Source: Bryobacterales bacterium (lineage in GTDB: Bacteria > Acidobacteriota > Terriglobia > Bryobacterales > Bryobacteraceae). Taken from it: a stretch of DNA of 64,000 nucleotides. Under the pieces are notes generated by a model. It did no database searches. It had not been told where the DNA came from and worked only from the letters and a program-made list of their open reading frames with translations. The stretch lies in assembly GCA_016713735.1 (NCBI GenBank), contig JADJOP010000013.1:217900-281899 (forward strand), in the 5' to 3' direction. Positions 1 to 13,769 of the stretch are shown here, piece by piece; position 1 is the stretch's first letter; the number at the start of each line of letters is the position of its first letter. The position numbers and the translations under genes are program-made.

Positions 1-1
1 G

Positions 2-2140
2 ACCGAGGACAACGGCAAGTTTTCCTTCCAAGGCCTGCCCCCCGGCGAATATGACGTGGTGGCCCACATGCACAACATGGGTGACGAGCGCCGCCGCGTC
101 ACCATCAAGGGCGGCGAGACCGTCACGCTGGCCATGGCGTTGCGCCTGGAGACGATCCGCACGGAAATGACCGTCACCGCCACGGGCCAGGAGGAAACCT
201 CGCTCGAGGCCGTGCAATCGGTGGCCTCGGTGGGCTCGATCGAACTCGCCGGCAGGGCCGCCGCGAGTTCACTGGGCGAACTTCTCGACGACCAGATGGG
301 CGTGGCCAAACGCAGCTTCGGCCCCGGCAACAGCCGCCCCGTGGTGCGCGGCTTCGACGGCGACCGCGTGCTCGTGCTGCAGGACGGCGTGCGCACCGGC
401 ACGCTTTCGTCGCAATCGGGCGATCACGGCGAGCCGGTCGACTCCTCTTCCATTGAGCGCGTCGAAGTGGTGCGCGGCCCCGGCACGCTGCTCTATGGCT
501 CCAACGCCATCGGCGGCGTCGTCAACATCATCGACGACCACGCCCGCATCGACGCCCATGAACACTCCGGCGTGCGCGGCCACGTCGCGGCCACCGGCGG
601 CACCAACAACGCCCAGGGCGGCGGCAGCGGCGGCTTCGAGTTCGGCAAAAAGGGCTGGCTGGTGTGGGGCGGCGGCGGCGGCACTCGCTCCGGCGATTAC
701 TCGGCCCCCACCGGCAGAATCGACAACTCGCGCAGCGACCTGCAGCATGCCAACTTCGGCATCGGCAAACGCACCGAGGCCATGGCCTTCTCCTTCCAAT
801 ACGGCCTCCAGGACGGCGGCTACGGCATCCCCTTCGCCAGCCTCTTCCATAGCCATGGACACGAACACGAAGGCGAGGAGGAAGGCGAGGAGCATCACGA
901 AGAGGAAGAGGGCGAAACCGTCAGCATCGCCTTCCGCCGCCACTCGGCCCGCCTCAACGCCAGCCTCCTCCAACTCGGCTCGCTTGCCGAGCGCTTCGAC
1001 CTCAAGCTCAGCTATTCCGACTGGAACCACCGCGAGTTGGAAGGCGCCGCCATCGGCACGCAGTTCTACAACAAGCAGTTCATCTACCGCGGCGAGTTAA
1101 AACAAAAACGCCGCGGCGTGTGGGATGGCTCGCTCGGCTTCTGGGGCATGACGCGCGACTTCGAGGCCACCGGCGCCGAAGCGCTCGCCCCGCCCATCGA
1201 CCAGATGGCCTTCGCCGTCTTCGGCCTGCAACAGTTGAACTTCGAGCGCGTCCGCTTCCAATTCGGCGGCCGCCTGGAGACGAACCGCTATACCCCCAAT
1301 GGTCCGCTCGCCGCCCACGCCCACGAAGGCGAAACCGAAGCCGAGCACGACGAGCATGAAGGCGAGAACGCCCCCCAGCGCCGCTTCACCGGCCTCAGCC
1401 TGGGCGCCGGCGCCAACTTCCGGCTCTGGAGCGGCGGCGCCTTCGTCGCCAACTACGCCCACTCCTACCGCGCGCCCTCGCTCGAAGAGCTCTACAACTT
1501 CGGCCCGCACGTGGGCAACGTCACCTTCGAGGTCGGCAACCCCAACCTGCGCCGCGAACGCTCCGACGGCATCGACTTCTCGCTCCGCCACCAGGCCGGC
1601 CGCGTGCGCGCCGAGTACAACTTTTTCTACTACCGCATGAACAGCATGATCTACCTGGCCCCCACCGGCACGTTCGAAGACGGCCTGCCCGAGGCTGACT
1701 ACCTGCAGGCCAACGGCCGCTACTACGGCCACGAAGCCAAGCTCCAGGTGGCCGTGCACAACAACCTCTCGCTGCTCACCAGCATCGACCAGGTGACCGC
1801 CAACGTCACGTCATCGAACACCCCGCTGCCGCGCATCCCGCCCTTCCGCGCCCGCTTCGGCGTCGACTACCGCTACAAGGGCTTCAACCTGCGCCCCGAA
1901 CTGGCCACCGCCTGGCGTCAGGACCAGGTGTCGCCCAACGAGCTGCCCACCGCCGGCTATGCCGTGCCCAACCTCAACGCCACCTACACCCGCGCCAGCG
2001 CCCACATGCTCCACGTCTTCGGCGTGAACGTCTTCAACTGGAGCGACCGCCTCTACCGCAACCACCTCTCGTTCATCAAGGAATTCGCCCCGGAAATCGG
2101 CCGCGGCGTGCGCTTCAGCTACACGATGCACTGGTACTAA
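2..2140 (+). CDS. TonB-dependent receptor with His/Glu-rich loops, 5'-truncated by the window edge
   Basis: Outer-membrane receptor, probably for a metal ion or metal chelate. The open frame runs in from before the window. Its first visible residues (GKFSFQGLPPGEYDV) are the end of a carboxypeptidase-regulatory-like domain, so the GTG at 56 is not the start. A plug domain follows (RVEVVRGPGTLLYGSNAIGG), then a long beta-barrel ending in aromatic residues (HWY). Two predicted loops, encoded near 847-915 and 1303-1370, alternate His with Glu/Asp (for example HGHEHEGEE). Such loops are known in zinc receptors of the ZnuD type, so zinc or another divalent metal is the likeliest substrate; that is inference. 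About 712 residues are visible and the frame is intact. Confidence 0.9.
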   Translation, partial: TEDNGKFSFQGLPPGEYDVVAHMHNMGDERRRVTIKGGETVTLAMALRLETIRTEMTVTATGQEETSLEAVQSVASVGSIELAGRAAASSLGELLDDQMGVAKRSFGPGNSRPVVRGFDGDRVLVLQDGVRTGTLSSQSGDHGEPVDSSSIERVEVVRGPGTLLYGSNAIGGVVNIIDDHARIDAHEHSGVRGHVAATGGTNNAQGGGSGGFEFGKKGWLVWGGGGGTRSGDYSAPTGRIDNSRSDLQHANFGIGKRTEAMAFSFQYGLQDGGYGIPFASLFHSHGHEHEGEEEGEEHHEEEEGETVSIAFRRHSARLNASLLQLGSLAERFDLKLSYSDWNHRELEGAAIGTQFYNKQFIYRGELKQKRRGVWDGSLGFWGMTRDFEATGAEALAPPIDQMAFAVFGLQQLNFERVRFQFGGRLETNRYTPNGPLAAHAHEGETEAEHDEHEGENAPQRRFTGLSLGAGANFRLWSGGAFVANYAHSYRAPSLEELYNFGPHVGNVTFEVGNPNLRRERSDGIDFSLRHQAGRVRAEYNFFYYRMNSMIYLAPTGTFEDGLPEADYLQANGRYYGHEAKLQVAVHNNLSLLTSIDQVTANVTSSNTPLPRIPPFRARFGVDYRYKGFNLRPELATAWRQDQVSPNELPTAGYAVPNLNATYTRASAHMLHVFGVNVFNWSDRLYRNHLSFIKEFAPEIGRGVRFSYTMHWY

Positions 2141-2148
2141 ATTGAATC

Positions 2149-2279
2149 GCGCACAACGGAGCGAGCTTCGCTCGCCCTGTGCGCTCGACGCACGGCCTGA
2201 GCGGGGGTTGCGGCGCGCACAACGGAGCGAGCTTCCGTTTCCATCGCGCACAACGGAGCCGCCTCGCGGCCCTGTGCGC
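2149..2279. repeat. Pair of covarying palindromic (REP-like) hairpins
   Basis: Two imperfect palindromes lie at 2149-2184 and 2246-2279. Both have outer arms GCGCACA/TGTGCGC and the shared segment ACGGA. The inner stems differ but each pairs with itself: GCGAGC-TTC-GCTCGC in the first, GCCGC-CTC-GCGGC in the second. A partial third copy of the left arm is at 2215-2230. The compensated stem changes indicate selection on the folded form. The element sits between a plus-strand receptor gene and the minus-strand ispG, where a bidirectional terminator or REP-type repeat is common. Confidence 0.7.
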
Positions 2280-2378
2280 TCAAGGCACAGCCCGAGCAGG
2301 TGTTGCGGCGCGCGGAACCAAACCTCTGCACGGCCAGTGCGTCTCGCTATGCCACGGAGGACGGCGCGAGCGGGTAGG

Positions 2379-3617
2379 CTACACCGCCGCCGGCTCGCGC
2401 CGGGCATAGTGCGCTTCCACGTAGTCCTCGAGCATCCTTGAGAACTCCTCGGCAATGTGGTCGCCGCGGAGGGTCCGCGCCAGCCGGCCATCCACATACA
2501 CCGGCGCCACCGGCTCTTCAAACGTGCCCGGCAGCGAGATGCCAATGTTGGCATGCTTCGATTCGCCCGGCCCGTTCACGATGCAGCCCATCACGGCCAC
2601 CTTCATCTCCTCCACGCCGGGGTGCGACTCCTTCCACACCGGCATCTGCTTCTGCAGATAGGTCTGGATGCGGTCGGCCAGCTCCTGGAAGAAGGTGCTC
2701 GTCGTGCGCCCGCAGCCGGGGCAGGCCGTCACCTGCGGCGTGAAGCTGCGGAAGCCCATCGATTGCAGGATCTGCTGCGAGACGATCACCTCTTCGGTGC
2801 GGTCGCCGTTGGGCAGCGGCGTGAGCGAAGCGCGGATCGTGTCGCCGATGCCTTCCTGCAGCAGCACCGAGAGCGCCGCCGTGGTGGCCACGATGCCCTT
2901 TGAGCCCAACCCGGCCTCGGTCAGCCCGAGGTGCAGCGGATAGTCGCAGCGCGCCGCCATCTTGCGGTAGACGCGAATCAGGTCCTGCACGCCGCTCACC
3001 TTGGCGCTGAGGATGATCTGGTCGCGCCGCAGCCCGTAGCGCTCGGCGGCCTCGGCCGACAGGATCGCGCTTTCCACGATGGCGTTGATCATCACCTCGG
3101 CGGCGTCCAGCGGCGCGGCCGAGCGCGCGTTTTCATCCATCATCCGCGTCAGCAGCGACTGGTCCAGCGAACCCCAGTTCACGCCAATGCGCACCGGCTT
3201 GCCATACTCCACCGCCGCTTCGATCATCGTGCGGAAGTTGTCGTCGTGCTTCTTGCCGATGTTCACGTTGCCGGGGTTGATGCGGTACTTGGCCAGCGTC
3301 CGCGCGCAGGCCGGATACTGCTTCAGCAGCAGGTGGCCGTTGTAGTGGAAGTCGCCCACCAGCGGCACGCTCACGCCATAGAGCTTGAGCGTCTCGGCGA
3401 TCTTCGGCACCGCCGCGGCGGCCTCCTCCGTGTTCACCGTCACGCGCACCAGTTCGCTGCCCGCCAGCGCCAGCTCGCGCACCTGGTTGGCCGTCCCGGT
3501 CACATCCGCCGTATCGGTATTCGTCATCGACTGCACGACGATCGGCGCGCCGCCGCCAACGATGACTCCGCCGACATTTACGGCGACACTGTTCCTGCGC
3601 TGCATGGCTGTCTGCAT
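2379..3617 (-). CDS. ispG: 4-hydroxy-3-methylbut-2-en-1-yl diphosphate synthase (flavodoxin)
   Basis: IspG/GcpE converts 2-C-methyl-D-erythritol 2,4-cyclodiphosphate to HMBPP in the MEP isoprenoid pathway, using a 4Fe-4S cluster. The N-terminal TIM-barrel begins VVQSMTNTDTADV. The C-terminal cluster region shows ACPGCGRTTS and a third Cys in GCIVNGPGESKHANIGI. The frame extends upstream, but the start is set at 3617, where an AGGAG lies just before ATG. A second ATG four codons later (3605) is also possible. About 412 residues, normal for the single-domain form. The gene is convergent with the preceding receptor gene. Confidence 0.95.
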   Translation of the reverse strand: MQTAMQRRNSVAVNVGGVIVGGGAPIVVQSMTNTDTADVTGTANQVRELALAGSELVRVTVNTEEAAAAVPKIAETLKLYGVSVPLVGDFHYNGHLLLKQYPACARTLAKYRINPGNVNIGKKHDDNFRTMIEAAVEYGKPVRIGVNWGSLDQSLLTRMMDENARSAAPLDAAEVMINAIVESAILSAEAAERYGLRRDQIILSAKVSGVQDLIRVYRKMAARCDYPLHLGLTEAGLGSKGIVATTAALSVLLQEGIGDTIRASLTPLPNGDRTEEVIVSQQILQSMGFRSFTPQVTACPGCGRTTSTFFQELADRIQTYLQKQMPVWKESHPGVEEMKVAVMGCIVNGPGESKHANIGISLPGTFEEPVAPVYVDGRLARTLRGDHIAEEFSRMLEDYVEAHYARREPAAV

Positions 3618-3890
3618 TTCTCCTGGAATCCACCAGTTTATCAAGGCCGGCGCGGGGGCCACCAGGCGTTCCCCTGACAACCACCACTCGCGGATGGGGA
3701 ATATCAAAAGTTTTGATTGGCCCCGCCGCCCCGAAGCGGGTAACCTGGAGATGGAAGAGGCAGTCTTTTCCACTAGCCGCGACGCATGGTCCCCGCCGAC
3801 TGGAGCTGAACGGAGCCGAGGAATTCACGTTTCCCTCAGGCCGCGTTCATGTTGCCGACACGAGAGCCTGAGTAACCTGAGAGGAGAGCC

Positions 3891-4262
3891 ATGCCCACGT
3901 CCCCCCAACGCGCGCTGTTGATCGGTCTTGACCCCAAGTTAGCCGACGAGCTGGAAAGTGCGTTGGCGCGGCTCGGACATGCCGTCAGCCGGTCCGATAC
4001 TGCCGCGGCGGCGGCCCTGGCCCGGCAACACCAGGTGATCTTCTGCGGCGACCAGCGCCATCAGGTGAATTCGCTGATCTCCCTGGTGCGCTCCCTGCGC
4101 ACCCCCATTCGCGTCATCGTTGCCAGCCGTAAAGCCGATGAACAGGCCTGGCTGGAGGCCCTCGAGGCCGGCGCCGACGACTATTGCTCGACCCCGTTTG
4201 AGACGGACCAGATTGGCTGGGCCCTGCGAAGCGCGCCAGCCGCGGTGCTCCGTCCCATGTAA
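3891..4262 (+). CDS. Stand-alone degenerate receiver-like (CheY-like) protein
   Basis: A 123-residue protein with the beta/alpha rhythm of a response-regulator receiver: LLIGLD near the N-terminus, a beta-3 strand reading VIFCGDQ, a Ser in VIVASRK, and ALEAGADDYCSTPF near the C-terminus. In a canonical receiver the beta-3 strand ends in the phospho-acceptor Asp and the last motif has an invariant Lys (KPF). Here the Lys is Thr, and the Asp is displaced or absent. It is therefore probably a pseudo-receiver that signals without phosphorylation. ATG 3891 follows a GAGGAGAG ribosome site. No kinase or output domain is adjacent. Confidence 0.7.
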   Translation: MPTSPQRALLIGLDPKLADELESALARLGHAVSRSDTAAAAALARQHQVIFCGDQRHQVNSLISLVRSLRTPIRVIVASRKADEQAWLEALEAGADDYCSTPFETDQIGWALRSAPAAVLRPM

Positions 4263-4390
4263 TCCCGTCTCCTTTCCCATTCCCTGAACCTGCTGAGCGC
4301 GCGGATACTCTCCGTGTGTCCCGGCGGCCGGAACCTCGCTGTTTCCGCATCTTACAACTTTTTCGACAGCGACTGTTTATGGAGCAAATA

Positions 4391-5293
4391 ATGACTTACT
4401 CGAAGTGTATCTACTCCCTGGGATTCCTACTCACCGGCCTAAGCGCGCTTCCCGCCCAGGCCCAGCCCCTGTTCTCCGCCCAGGCTCGCGCGGCCGGTGC
4501 GGTGAGCGGCGCCGTTGTCCGCCTGTGTACAGCGTCGCAGGACAACTCCTTTCACAACCTGCGCGTGGAACTGACCAGCCGCCAGAACCTGAATCACACT
4601 TACTCAGGCGATGTGCGTTGGGACGGCACCTTTGAGATCCGCGACGTCGCCGAAGGCATGTACGAGGCCCAGGTCACCAACTTGCGCGGCAGTGTGCTCA
4701 AGCGCACGCTGTTCACCGTGAACACCTCCGGCGGCGGACCGGAGATCCGCCTCGAACTGCCTTGTGCGGAAAAGCAGGCCGGCGGCAACATCTCCCTCCG
4801 GCGGCTCGCCCACAAGCCCCCCAAGTCCGCCGTCAAGGCCCTGCGCAAAGCCGGCGAGGCGCAGGTGAAAGGCGATCTCGTGGCCTGGGAAAAGCACCTC
4901 CGCGAGGCCGTCAAACAGGACCCCGAGTTCTTCGAGGCCCGCAATAACCTCGGCGCCTTCCTGGCCCGCGCCAACCGCAACGAAGAGGCGCTCAGCGAGT
5001 TCCGCGCCGCCCTGGCAATCGACTCCAGGTCGGCTCCCGTGCTGAACAATATCAGCGCCTCCCTGCTCAACCTCCACCAGCCGCGCGAGGCCGAAGAGTT
5101 CGCCCGCAAGGCGCTCGCCATTGACCCGCTCTCGCCCCAGGGCCATTACCTGCTCGGCGTCGCCCTGGTGAACCAGCACCGCTTCACCGAGGAGGCCGCC
5201 GACCACCTGCGCGACTCCACCCCCACCTTCCCCAAGGCCCGCCAGGTGGAAGCCGCCGTCCGCGAACACATCCGCCGCCAGAGCGGAGAATAG
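4391..5293 (+). CDS. Secreted TPR protein with an N-terminal carboxypeptidase-regulatory-like domain
   Basis: Residues 1-25 form a signal peptide (SLGFLLTGLSALPAQAQ). Next comes a beta-sandwich segment (DVRWDGTFEIRDVAEGMYE) resembling the CarboxypepD_reg fold. Three to four TPR units follow from about residue 160 (KHLREAVKQDPEFFEARNN; ARANRNEEALSEFRAALA; FARKALAIDPLSPQGHYL). Such proteins usually scaffold periplasmic or envelope complexes; no partner is obvious here. The frame opens at a GTG at 4316, but ATG 4391 is preferred because GGAG lies seven bases upstream and the signal peptide then begins correctly. Confidence 0.75.
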   Translation: MTYSKCIYSLGFLLTGLSALPAQAQPLFSAQARAAGAVSGAVVRLCTASQDNSFHNLRVELTSRQNLNHTYSGDVRWDGTFEIRDVAEGMYEAQVTNLRGSVLKRTLFTVNTSGGGPEIRLELPCAEKQAGGNISLRRLAHKPPKSAVKALRKAGEAQVKGDLVAWEKHLREAVKQDPEFFEARNNLGAFLARANRNEEALSEFRAALAIDSRSAPVLNNISASLLNLHQPREAEEFARKALAIDPLSPQGHYLLGVALVNQHRFTEEAADHLRDSTPTFPKARQVEAAVREHIRRQSGE

Positions 5294-5426
5294 CCTCCCT
5301 CCAGCACCGCGCCGGGCGGCTGAGCTGCGGAATGAGCCGCCCGGAGTCCCTGCGCCAATCCCCCCACGAATCCAATGCCCTTCTCGCGCATCCAGTTATA
5401 CTGAGAGCAGAGGAGATCCCCTGAAC

Positions 5427-6443
5427 TTGTCGGTCCGCCGCTATCTACGTCTCGCCGCGCATACGCAACTGCTACCCGTCCTGGAGTCGGGCGAAGAAAC
5501 GACGCTCATCGGCGGCCAGGCTGTGATGGAGGGCGTCATGATGCGCTCCCCGCACAGCTACTGCGTGGCCGTGCGCAAGCCCGACGGCGAGATCATCACG
5601 GTTTCCAAACCGCTGGCCAAGGTCTCTGACCGCTACCCGATTTTCAAATACCCGCTGCTGCGCGGCCTCGGCACGCTCGGCCAGGCCATGAAGCTCGGCA
5701 TCGAAGCCCTGCAGTTTTCCGCCAACGCCGCCCTCACCGAAGAGGAAAAGGCCAAGGCCGCCGATAAGGGCGGCGAAGCCTCCGGCGGCACCGACGCCAA
5801 GCCCATCTCCGGCTGGGTGATGGCCGCCAACCTCGCCTTCTCGCTGCTCTTCTTCTTCTTCCTCTACAAATTCGTCCCGCTGTGGCTCACCACGCAGATG
5901 CAGAAATCGCTGCCGCAGTTGAGCAACCAGATTCTCTTCAACCTCGTCGACGGCCTCATCCGCATCGTCATCTTTCTTGCTTTCCTCTATGGCATCTCGC
6001 GCTGGAAAGACATCCACCGTGTGTTTGAGTTCCATGGCGCCGAGCATCGCGTGGTGTTCAATTACGAGTCGGGCAAACCGGTCAACGTAGCCAACGCGCA
6101 GAGCTTCGTCACCTTCCACCCGCGCTGCGGCACCAGCTTCCTCATCGTCGTCATGCTCATCTCGATGTGCATCTACGCCCTGCTGCCGTTCCAGGACTTC
6201 GCCAGTAAGTTCGCCTCGCGCATCCTGCTCATGCCCGTCATCGCCGGACTCAGCTACGAGATCATCCGCTTCGCCGCCAAACGCCCGGGCAGCCTGCTCA
6301 ACCTGATGACCGCCCCCGGCCTCTGGCTGCAGCGCATCACAACGCAGACCCCCGCCGACGACCAGACCGAAGTGGCCATCGTCGCGCTGGAAGGCGCGAT
6401 GGAACTGGAACGCCAGCAGGGCGGCATGCTCGTCATTGCCTAG
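5427..6443 (+). CDS. DUF1385 family membrane protein
   Basis: The protein begins with the hallmark of DUF1385 (LIGGQAVMEGVMMRSPHSY) and has four or so membrane segments, among them NLAFSLLFFFFLYKFVPLWL and FLIVVMLISMCIYALLPF. It also carries the family motif FEFHGAEHRVVFNYESG with a conserved CGTSF. Function is unknown; the family is widespread and often sits beside prfA, as here. The only start upstream of the conserved block is TTG at 5427, eleven bases after AGGAG. Length is 338 residues. It probably forms an operon with prfA and prmC. Confidence 0.85.
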   Translation: MSVRRYLRLAAHTQLLPVLESGEETTLIGGQAVMEGVMMRSPHSYCVAVRKPDGEIITVSKPLAKVSDRYPIFKYPLLRGLGTLGQAMKLGIEALQFSANAALTEEEKAKAADKGGEASGGTDAKPISGWVMAANLAFSLLFFFFLYKFVPLWLTTQMQKSLPQLSNQILFNLVDGLIRIVIFLAFLYGISRWKDIHRVFEFHGAEHRVVFNYESGKPVNVANAQSFVTFHPRCGTSFLIVVMLISMCIYALLPFQDFASKFASRILLMPVIAGLSYEIIRFAAKRPGSLLNLMTAPGLWLQRITTQTPADDQTEVAIVALEGAMELERQQGGMLVIA

Positions 6444-6502
6444 CCGGCCCGGCTTCCCGCTCTCCCTCGCCCCGCCACCCGTTACACTGAAGAAACGTTT
6501 CC

Positions 6503-7582
6503 ATGCAATTCCTGCAGCGACTTGATGAAACCGAAGCGCGCTTTGAAGACTTGACGCGCCAGATGGCTGATCCCGACGTGATCAGCAACGCCGACGTCTA
6601 CCGAAAGACCGCCAAGTCACGCAACGACTTGGCCGACCTGGTGGAAAAGTACCGCGAGTGGAAGAAGGCCAGCAGCGACCTGGAAGGCGCCCGCGCCATG
6701 CTCACCGAAACCGACGCCGAGCTGCGCGCCATGGCCGCCGAAGACGTCGCCCGGCTCGAACCGGAAGTCACGAAATTCGAAGACGAACTGCGCCTGCTTC
6801 TGTTGCCCAAGGACCCCAACGACGACAAGGACGTCATCCTCGAAATCCGCGCCGGCACCGGCGGCGACGAGGCCACGCTGTTTGCCGCCGAGGTCTTCCG
6901 CATGTACTGCCGCTATGCGGAAACGCAGGGCTGGAAGGTGGAAATCACCTCCAGCAGCGACTCCGGCGTGGGCGGCATGAAGGAAGTGATCGCCATCATC
7001 GGCGGTAACAAGGTTTACGCCAAGATGAAGTTCGAAGGCGGCGTCCACCGCGTGCAGCGTGTGCCCGCCACCGAAACGCAGGGCCGCATCCACACCTCCA
7101 CCATCACCGTCGCTGTCATGCCCGAGGCCGACGATGTGGACATCAAGATCGAGGCCAAGGATATTCGCGTCGATACCTTTTGCTCGTCCGGTCCCGGCGG
7201 CCAGTCAGTGAACACCACCTACTCGGCCGTGCGCATGACGCATCTCCCCACCGGCGTCGTGGTGTCGTGCCAGGACGAAAAGTCACAGATCAAGAACCGC
7301 GCCAAGGCCGAAAAGGTGCTCCGCGCGCGGCTCTACGATCTGGAGTTGGAAAAGCAGAACGCCGCCCTCGGCGCCGAACGCCGCAGCATGGTCGGCTCGG
7401 GCGACCGCAGCGAGAAGATCCGCACCTACAACTTCAAAGAGAACCGCGTCACCGATCACCGCATCGGGCTCACGCTCTACCAACTGGACACGATTCTCGA
7501 AGGCCGCATCTCGGAGATGATCGACGCCTGCGTCACCTACTTCCAAACGGAGCGGCTCAAACAGCAGGACACGCAGAACTAA
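6503..7582 (+). CDS. prfA: Peptide chain release factor 1
   Basis: RF1 recognises UAA and UAG and triggers peptide release on the ribosome. The codon-recognition motif PAT is visible in RVPATETQGRIHTS. The catalytic GGQ loop is in SGPGGQSVNTTYS at residues 232-234, followed by the conserved SCQDEKSQIKNRAKA. The Gln of GGQ is the target of PrmC, encoded immediately downstream. 359 residues, full length. The frame is intact. Confidence 0.97.
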   Translation: MQFLQRLDETEARFEDLTRQMADPDVISNADVYRKTAKSRNDLADLVEKYREWKKASSDLEGARAMLTETDAELRAMAAEDVARLEPEVTKFEDELRLLLLPKDPNDDKDVILEIRAGTGGDEATLFAAEVFRMYCRYAETQGWKVEITSSSDSGVGGMKEVIAIIGGNKVYAKMKFEGGVHRVQRVPATETQGRIHTSTITVAVMPEADDVDIKIEAKDIRVDTFCSSGPGGQSVNTTYSAVRMTHLPTGVVVSCQDEKSQIKNRAKAEKVLRARLYDLELEKQNAALGAERRSMVGSGDRSEKIRTYNFKENRVTDHRIGLTLYQLDTILEGRISEMIDACVTYFQTERLKQQDTQN

Positions 7583-7586
7583 GCCG

Positions 7587-8435
7587 ATGGACCTGCGCAC
7601 GGCCATCGCCGGGGCTCTCGAACGGCTGATTCATGGAGGGGTGGCCGACGCGCGCCTCACCGCCGAGGTGCTGCTGGCGTCCGCCATCGGCCAGGAGCGC
7701 GTCTACCTGTTCGCCCATCCGGAAGAGGAGTTGAGCGAGGAAGCCGCGCGTACCTTCCGCCGCTATCTCGGCGAGCGCTTGAGCGGTAAGCCCACGCAGT
7801 ACATCCTCGGCCGCCAGGAATTCTACGGGCGCATGTTCAAGGTCACGCCCGACGTCCTGATTCCCCGCCCCGAAACCGAACACCAGGTGGAGGTGGTCAT
7901 GCGCCGCCAACCTGATGCGCGCATGGTCGCCGACATCGGCTGCGGCTCGGGGGCCATCGGCGTTTCGCTCAAACTCGAACGGCCCGAAATGCGGCTGCTG
8001 CTCACCGACATCTCGCTGGCCGCGCTCGCCGTGGCTCGTGAAAACGCCGCCACGCTGGGCGCGCAAGTTGATTTCCTTTGCTGCGACCTTGGCGCGCCGC
8101 TGGCCCCCGCCACCTTCGACGTGGTCGTGTCGAACCCGCCCTACATTCCGCTCGACGCCCGCGACGGCCTTCCGCGCGAGGTGCGCGACCATGAACCGCA
8201 CGTCGCGCTGTTCGGCTCCGGCCAGGGCTCGGAGATCTACCGCCGCTTAATCGCCGACGCCGAACGCGTGCTGCGCGTGGGCGGACTGCTCTCAGTGGAA
8301 CTCGGCTTCCAGGATGTCGAAGCCGTGCGCCCCATGTACAGCAGCGACTGGCGCTTCCTCGAAATGACGCAGGATCTCGCCGGATGGCCGCGCGTGCTCA
8401 GCGCGTTTTATCATCCGCGGGGAGCGGGGCTGTAG
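7587..8435 (+). CDS. prmC: Peptide chain release factor N5-glutamine methyltransferase
   Basis: PrmC/HemK methylates the GGQ glutamine of release factors. The sequence shows an N-terminal helical domain, the SAM-binding motif (VADIGCGSGAIGVSLKLE) and the catalytic NPPY motif (DVVVSNPPYIPLDARDGLP). The ATG lies four bases after the prfA stop, so the two are co-transcribed with their enzyme-substrate relation intact. 282 residues. The last 38 bases overlap tail-to-tail with the minus-strand membrane protein gene. Confidence 0.96.
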   Translation: MDLRTAIAGALERLIHGGVADARLTAEVLLASAIGQERVYLFAHPEEELSEEAARTFRRYLGERLSGKPTQYILGRQEFYGRMFKVTPDVLIPRPETEHQVEVVMRRQPDARMVADIGCGSGAIGVSLKLERPEMRLLLTDISLAALAVARENAATLGAQVDFLCCDLGAPLAPATFDVVVSNPPYIPLDARDGLPREVRDHEPHVALFGSGQGSEIYRRLIADAERVLRVGGLLSVELGFQDVEAVRPMYSSDWRFLEMTQDLAGWPRVLSAFYHPRGAGL

Positions 8436-9167
8436 CGGGCAGCCCGGCTTCGGCCAGCTTCGGTAACAGCGCCGCCATTGCCGTCCAACTCACCGTCGCC
8501 AGCACATAGGCGATGCCGAAGCGCACCAGCATGCTCAGCGTCTCCATCACCATCGACGAGAAAGCGGGCACCCACTTGATCAGCCACCACGGCACGAGCA
8601 GGCCGAGCACGGCCAGCACGATGCCCGCCGCCCAATAGCCGGGCCGCTTCCAGACGCTCGCCGCCGAATCGATGCTCCCCGCCAGCCGCGCCGCGATGGG
8701 ATGCAGGGCGAGCGCGATCAGCACAAACACAATGCGTACAAACCACGCGTACGCCCCTTCAAGCGACGCTGGCTTGGTCGGCGACTGCGAGGAGAACGTG
8801 AGCGCGCTCGCCGCCCACTGCGTGGCCTGAGCCGAATAGGCGCTCGCCAAATCCCAAGCGAGCAGCAGCGCCACAGCCACCATCGAATAGAGCGCCAGCT
8901 TCGGCAGCCGCGCCCGCGTGCTAGCGAAGGCTTCGCCGAGGCGCATCGGCCGGAACGCCGCCAGCCCGCTGCCGTGCAACAGCGCCGACAGCGCAAACAG
9001 AACCAGCGCCAGCGCCACCAGCATCACCACCGCCAGCGCCGAGCCCACGCCCATCCCTAACCAGAACCACGCCAACACAAGCAACACCACGTTGCCCACC
9101 AGTTGCAGCGCGAGCACCTCCCACCGCGTAAGCGCATCCGTGAAGGCGGCAATCAGTAACCGAAACA

Positions 9168-9168
<1 letters not shown>
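8398..9168 (-). CDS. Integral membrane protein, last gene of the alpha-2-macroglobulin operon
   Basis: A 256-residue hydrophobic protein with about five or six transmembrane segments (for example LVGNVVLLVLAWFWLGMGV, VMLVALALVLFALSALL, GIVLAVLGLLVPWWLIKWV). No family was recognised. Its ATG overlaps the stop of the alpha-2-macroglobulin gene by one base (TAATG), so translation is coupled and a functional link is likely. It may be a membrane anchor or partner for the periplasmic macroglobulin; that is inference. Confidence 0.7.
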
Positions 9169-13769
<4,601 letters not shown>

